Assembly: GCA_002748665.1 (NCBI GenBank)
Contig: PDTB01000015.1
Location: 208,191 to 272,190 of the forward strand
Length of the DNA: 64,000 nucleotides
Source of the DNA: Dethiosulfovibrio peptidovorans
Lineage (GTDB): Bacteria; Synergistota; Synergistia; Synergistales; Dethiosulfovibrionaceae
Direction: 5' to 3'
Below the pieces are notes generated by a model, which did no database searches, was not told where the DNA came from, and worked only from the letters and a program-made list of their open reading frames with translations. Positions 61,144 through 64,000 of this stretch are shown in pieces. The translations under genes and the position numbers were made by a program. The number at the start of each line of letters is the position of its first letter. Within the stretch, counting starts at the first letter, position 1.

Positions 61144-61398
61144 AGGGACCCTCTAAAAACTCAGAACCCCACCTCAGATCGTTTCGACGGAGCCCATTCG
61201 AGGTTCGTATTTTTGACCTGCCGTCGTGACGGTATCGACTGGGATAAGGCGGATATCGTCCCAGTCGAGAGGACACAGGAGGTGCCCTTCGAGGCGACGG
61301 TACGAAGCAGGCAGGTCAAAGAATACGTTTAGGCGAGACAGGGCTTTGGCGGAACGACCTGAGACTGGGAGACTCGGATGTAGATGTTTAGAGGCCCC
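61144..61398 (-). repeat. dispersed repeat, full-length copy G (about 255 bp)
   Basis: Starts AGGGACCCTCTAAAAACTCA and ends GATGTTTAGAGGCCCC, imperfect terminal inverted repeats. It contains all blocks seen singly in A to F, for example CGACGGAGCCCATTCGAGGT, CAGTCGAGAGGACACAGG and CGACCTGAGACTGGGAGACT. It has no frame encoding a transposase. It lies 28 bases before the transglycosylase start. Confidence 0.85.
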
Positions 61399-61425
61399 CA
61401 TATATTTTTTAAAGGGGGTGACTCC

Positions 61426-62106
61426 ATGGAGAAAACCATCAAACGTGTTCTGGTTGTACTCGTCATATATCTGTCGATATCGGTAGTATATCTCTCTCTT
61501 TACGGTATCCACATCCGGAAAAACTTCGGTGGGGTTGCCCTTCGAGGCTGCAGGTACTTCCATAAGGAGAAAACTTTAGAAAAATATTTTAAAAATATAA
61601 AAAATAATATTAATAAAAATAACTTTTTATTACATTGCAAATATATAATCAAACAATCAATAAATAAAATCGGTCATCTGACAGCTTATATTCTTAAACA
61701 AAACGACGCGACCCCGCTTCATGTAGCCTTTAAAGAATCAGCTGCATTTTTACGATACAGTCATCTCTACGCTGTCCCTCTGGATCTGCTCATTGCCGTT
61801 GCCAACACAGAGAGTCATTTTAACCCCTTGGCTAAGAGCTCTCATGGTTCAGCAGGGGTTATGCAGGTTACGTGGAAAATTCACGAAAAAACGCTTTTAC
61901 CCTACGGGTTCAATAGCCCTGATGAGCTTCACGATCCGGTCCTAGGTATCAAAGCAGGAAGCATTATATTATCTCGATATATAGAAAAGAACAAAGATTT
62001 AAAGACGGCTCTAGGACACTATTATGGGGGACCTCCAGAAGCGTATTGGAGTCGTATAGCTAAGAACCTCAAACGATACCGTCGATACGATCAATCCGTC
62101 CGTTAA
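61426..62106 (+). CDS. soluble/membrane-anchored lytic transglycosylase (SLT domain)
   Basis: 226 residues from ATG 61426 (AAAGGGGGTGA upstream). An N-terminal anchor (VLVVLVIYLSISVVYLSLYG) is followed by an AT-rich, Lys/Asn-rich linker (codons about 55-85). The SLT domain has VPLDLLIAVANTESHFNPLA (catalytic Glu in ESHFNP), SSHGSAGVMQVTWKIHEKTL and ALGHYYGGPPEAYWSRIAKN. It cleaves peptidoglycan glycan chains. The linker is much AT-richer than neighbouring genes. Confidence 0.86.
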   Translation: MEKTIKRVLVVLVIYLSISVVYLSLYGIHIRKNFGGVALRGCRYFHKEKTLEKYFKNIKNNINKNNFLLHCKYIIKQSINKIGHLTAYILKQNDATPLHVAFKESAAFLRYSHLYAVPLDLLIAVANTESHFNPLAKSSHGSAGVMQVTWKIHEKTLLPYGFNSPDELHDPVLGIKAGSIILSRYIEKNKDLKTALGHYYGGPPEAYWSRIAKNLKRYRRYDQSVR

Positions 62107-62221
62107 GTTTTATTTCCCCAAAAAGTTCGTATAATGGACTCTTCTGGATATGAAGTGAAAAGACTTGTGAACACAAAAACCACAAGCGTTCCAGCCAGTG
62201 TCGGTATGATAACGTGCATCC

Positions 62222-62493
62222 CTATTCAGACTCAAGGGGAAGAGACCTAAAAAGAATCTTCACCATAGCCCAAGCTAAGAAACAAAACACGAAAGGTCCT
62301 AAGACAGCACTGAAAAAAAACATCCAGGAAGACCAAAGACCGTCGATTCTCCTACCACTCCATCACTGTAGGCAACCCCGTACCACCACAGAAAATACAT
62401 ACCGGTCAAGATGATCGAACAGAGAGCCTCAGATTGGGCTATCTGAAACCTCTGATCTTCTTTCCATCTTTCCTCTTGTATTGCCATAGGCAT
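62222..62493 (-). pseudogene. YhdT/DUF997-like membrane protein, frameshifted at an 8-T run
   Basis: The first frame from ATG 62491-62493 (SD AAAGGAG) reads EDQRFQIAQSEALCSIILTG then MYFLWWYGVAYSD, as in YhdT, and stops at 62299. The missing C-terminal half reads on in the next frame, FSAVLGPFVFCFLAWAMVKI then LFRSLPLESE, ending at 62222; that text matches YhdT ends. One extra T in the T8 run (coding strand; A8 at 62313-62320) would join them. YhdT usually sits beside a panF-like symporter gene; none is here. Truncation or sequencing error are both possible. Confidence 0.68.
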
Positions 62494-62494
62494 A

Positions 62495-62986
62495 TCAATC
62501 TCCTTTTCGATTATCGTCACCATCGGGAAATCTCAGTGCATAGACAGCCATGAGGCAAGCCAGAGATTGGGCTACATCTCGACGATCTATTTTTTTCGAC
62601 GTAGAATTAAAATAGGTTTTAATGGACTCCTGGGATGGATAAATCATCTTAAATGAAGGAGATTGGGACGGTTGAACAGTTCTGACAAAACTCCCAAGAT
62701 CCACCCGAAGCCTGGTCACGTTCAGTCCCCACCGACGACGAATCTCCGAAGTCACTGTTCCTCCTTTCATGTTTATCACCTTTGCGACTCCAGGAGTTTG
62801 ACAGGTCACCACGAGAACTCCGTCCTCCAGAGAAGCCGGATAACTTTTATTTCCTAAAGAGACTCCTACCACCGAAGGCCATAGATGACAGACCTCCGAC
62901 ATGGTCATCGCGATGCCCACCGATGGAGAGAGGGTACGGACAATAAGGGTATCTATTTTTTCGGGTCCCCTTCCTGTTTGTCTCAT
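62495..62986 (-). CDS. DUF721/DciA-like protein
   Basis: 163 residues. LWPSVVGVSLGNKSYPASLE then LVVTCQTPGVAKVINMKGGT and RRWGLNVTRLRVDLG match the DUF721 core. DciA of this family loads replicative helicase in many bacteria. It is coupled to mnmG by a four-base overlap (ATGA). A basic, divergent C-terminus follows (about 105-163). Confidence 0.7.
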   Translation of the reverse strand: MRQTGRGPEKIDTLIVRTLSPSVGIAMTMSEVCHLWPSVVGVSLGNKSYPASLEDGVLVVTCQTPGVAKVINMKGGTVTSEIRRRWGLNVTRLRVDLGSFVRTVQPSQSPSFKMIYPSQESIKTYFNSTSKKIDRRDVAQSLACLMAVYALRFPDGDDNRKGD

Positions 62987-64000
62987 GAATGTCGTTTCCT
63001 AGCGCTTAGAGCTGTGGACAGAAGCTCTAAATCGGTGGGGGTCACGCCGGATATCCGACCTGCTTGCCCCAAAGTCATGGGACGAATCTGTTCTAATTTT
63101 TCCAAACTTTCGGTGAGAAGCCCACTTATAGAACGATAATCAAAATCATCAGGGATAGTCAAGTTTTCCATCCTCTCCAATTTATGTACAGAACGAAGTT
63201 GACGATCTATATAACCTGCATATTTGATCTGAACCTCCACCCTATGAGTCAAATCCCTATCGATCTCAACTTCGGATGGTAAATAATTAACGATCATATC
63301 GTAGGTAACTTTTGGGCGTCTTAAAAGATCGTCTCCGCTGACAGTTCGATCTAACGGAGATTCACCCAGAGCTATCAGATCATCGTTCAGGCGTTTACTG
63401 GGATATATCCTGCTCTTTTCTAAGCGGTTAGTTTCTCTGTTTATAATTTCCCATCTTTTTTCCAAAACAGCCCATCGCTGATCGTCCAAAAGACCAAGAC
63501 GACGACCCAAACAGGCCAGACGTTGATCAGCATTATCATGTCGAAGCAACAGTCGATATTCACACCGACTGGTCAACATCCGATAAGGCTCCCTGGTACC
63601 CTTAGTCACAAGATCATCCACTAAGACCCCCATATAGGCTTCATGACGTCCTAAAACCAGAGGCTCATCACCTCTAAGACAAAGAACAGCGTTGATCCCA
63701 GCAAGAAGTCCTTGAGATGCAGCCTCCTCGTACCCTGATGTTCCGTTGATCTGTCCAGCAAAAAACAACCTCTGTATATTTTTAGTTTCCAACCAGGGAG
63801 TAAGGCTTGTTGGATTAATGTAATCGTATTCGATGGCATATCCTGGACGGAGTATTTTTGCAGCAGAACATCCCGGAAGGGTTCTGGTCATAGCGAGCTG
63901 AATATCATAGGGCAGGCTCGTTGAAAAATTTTGAACGTATATTTCCCGACTCCCTTTAGCTACGGGCTCAAAAAAAAGAATATGACTATTTTTTTCAGGA
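62983..64000 (-). CDS. mnmG: tRNA uridine-5-carboxymethylaminomethyl(34) synthesis enzyme MnmG, C-terminal part (cut by window edge)
   Basis: The visible part reads EPVAKGSREIYVQNFSTSLP, then LRPGYAIEYDYINPTSLTPW, GQINGTSGYEEAASQGLLAG and RLACLGRRLGLL, all C-terminal MnmG landmarks, through the tRNA-binding helical end. It modifies U34 in tRNAs with MnmE. The N-terminal FAD domain lies beyond position 64000. Its stop overlaps the DUF721 start. Confidence 0.95.
   Translation of the reverse strand, partial: PEKNSHILFFEPVAKGSREIYVQNFSTSLPYDIQLAMTRTLPGCSAAKILRPGYAIEYDYINPTSLTPWLETKNIQRLFFAGQINGTSGYEEAASQGLLAGINAVLCLRGDEPLVLGRHEAYMGVLVDDLVTKGTREPYRMLTSRCEYRLLLRHDNADQRLACLGRRLGLLDDQRWAVLEKRWEIINRETNRLEKSRIYPSKRLNDDLIALGESPLDRTVSGDDLLRRPKVTYDMIVNYLPSEVEIDRDLTHRVEVQIKYAGYIDRQLRSVHKLERMENLTIPDDFDYRSISGLLTESLEKLEQIRPMTLGQAGRISGVTPTDLELLSTALSARKRHS

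Noticed and set aside
61174-61563. 129-codon minus-strand frame over the repeat
   Set aside because: It reads the repeat and part of the transglycosylase backward; the same text occurs in other repeat copies, so it is not a gene.
62222-62320. Separate small protein in the second frame of the YhdT-like gene
   Set aside because: No start; it reads as the missing C-terminal half of the neighbouring frame.
1-64000. tRNA, rRNA or CRISPR arrays
   Set aside because: I scanned for cloverleaf-like ends, rRNA text and regular repeats and saw none; a covariance-model search was not possible.

Overview
The window reads as a chromosomal segment of a Synergistetes-type bacterium, perhaps Dethiosulfovibrio-like. 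Three things support this: a protein ending in a Synergist-CTERM-like tail (45629-46381), an amino-acid-oriented gene set (isoaspartyl dipeptidase, a full liv transporter, RidA, a MalY-type lyase), and an anaerobe's NO/O2 defence set (hybrid cluster protein, flavodiiron protein). The species is inferred, not proven. I saw no rRNA, tRNA or CRISPR.

1-17168 (all minus strand) is a surface-polysaccharide locus transcribed toward the left edge, with many stop/start overlaps. It begins with a UDP-GlcNAc(A)-type set (hexapeptide acyltransferase, wbpA-like, wbpB-like). It continues with a glycosyltransferase and a CDP-glucose branch (rfbF, rfbG, 3,5-epimerase, C-methyltransferase, reductase/epimerase), then decorating methyltransferases, FemAB-like and GNAT transferases, a MurJ-like flippase, a wecC-like dehydrogenase and a partial epimerase. 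A SMC/OLD-like ATPase plus DUF4276 (TOPRIM-like) pair is lodged inside the operon. One methyltransferase is split by a 10-G tract.

17262-24674 holds copper export (copZ-copA), a two-gene SUF Fe-S system whose ATPase has a Cys-rich insertion, a divergent DnaJ, and a ZinT-like metal protein beside a DtxR/MntR-type repressor. 24675-33079 holds a diguanylate cyclase, a parvulin isomerase, a very large TamB/AsmA-like protein, a secreted SNase-like nuclease preceded by DnaA-box-like repeats, an 800-base region without an intact gene, and a 37-residue membrane peptide.

33087-36533 is a nitrosative-stress module: a Crp/Fnr (HcpR-like) regulator divergent from a DUF2249-AhpD-like gene and hcp, with an FNR-type palindrome placed at about -41.5. 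A flavodiiron protein lies at 59767-60972. 36576-49455 holds a hypothetical protein, iadA with a strong hairpin over its start, a decayed chemoreceptor, an alkyladenine glycosylase with a coupled 23-codon upstream ORF, livJHMGF, the Synergist-CTERM protein, a MalY-like enzyme and a Na/Pi cotransporter.

49452-64000 holds a NYN/OST-HTH protein, an OYE-family oxidoreductase, fumC, nikR, ridA, a DUF2993-like protein, an MFS exporter, a UPF0182 membrane protein, the flavodiiron protein, a lytic transglycosylase, a frameshifted YhdT-like gene, DUF721 and partial mnmG. A dispersed repeat with terminal inverted repeats (one full copy of about 255 bp and at least six partial or short copies) is scattered through 32-61 kb and is, as far as I can tell, an unnamed MITE-like family.
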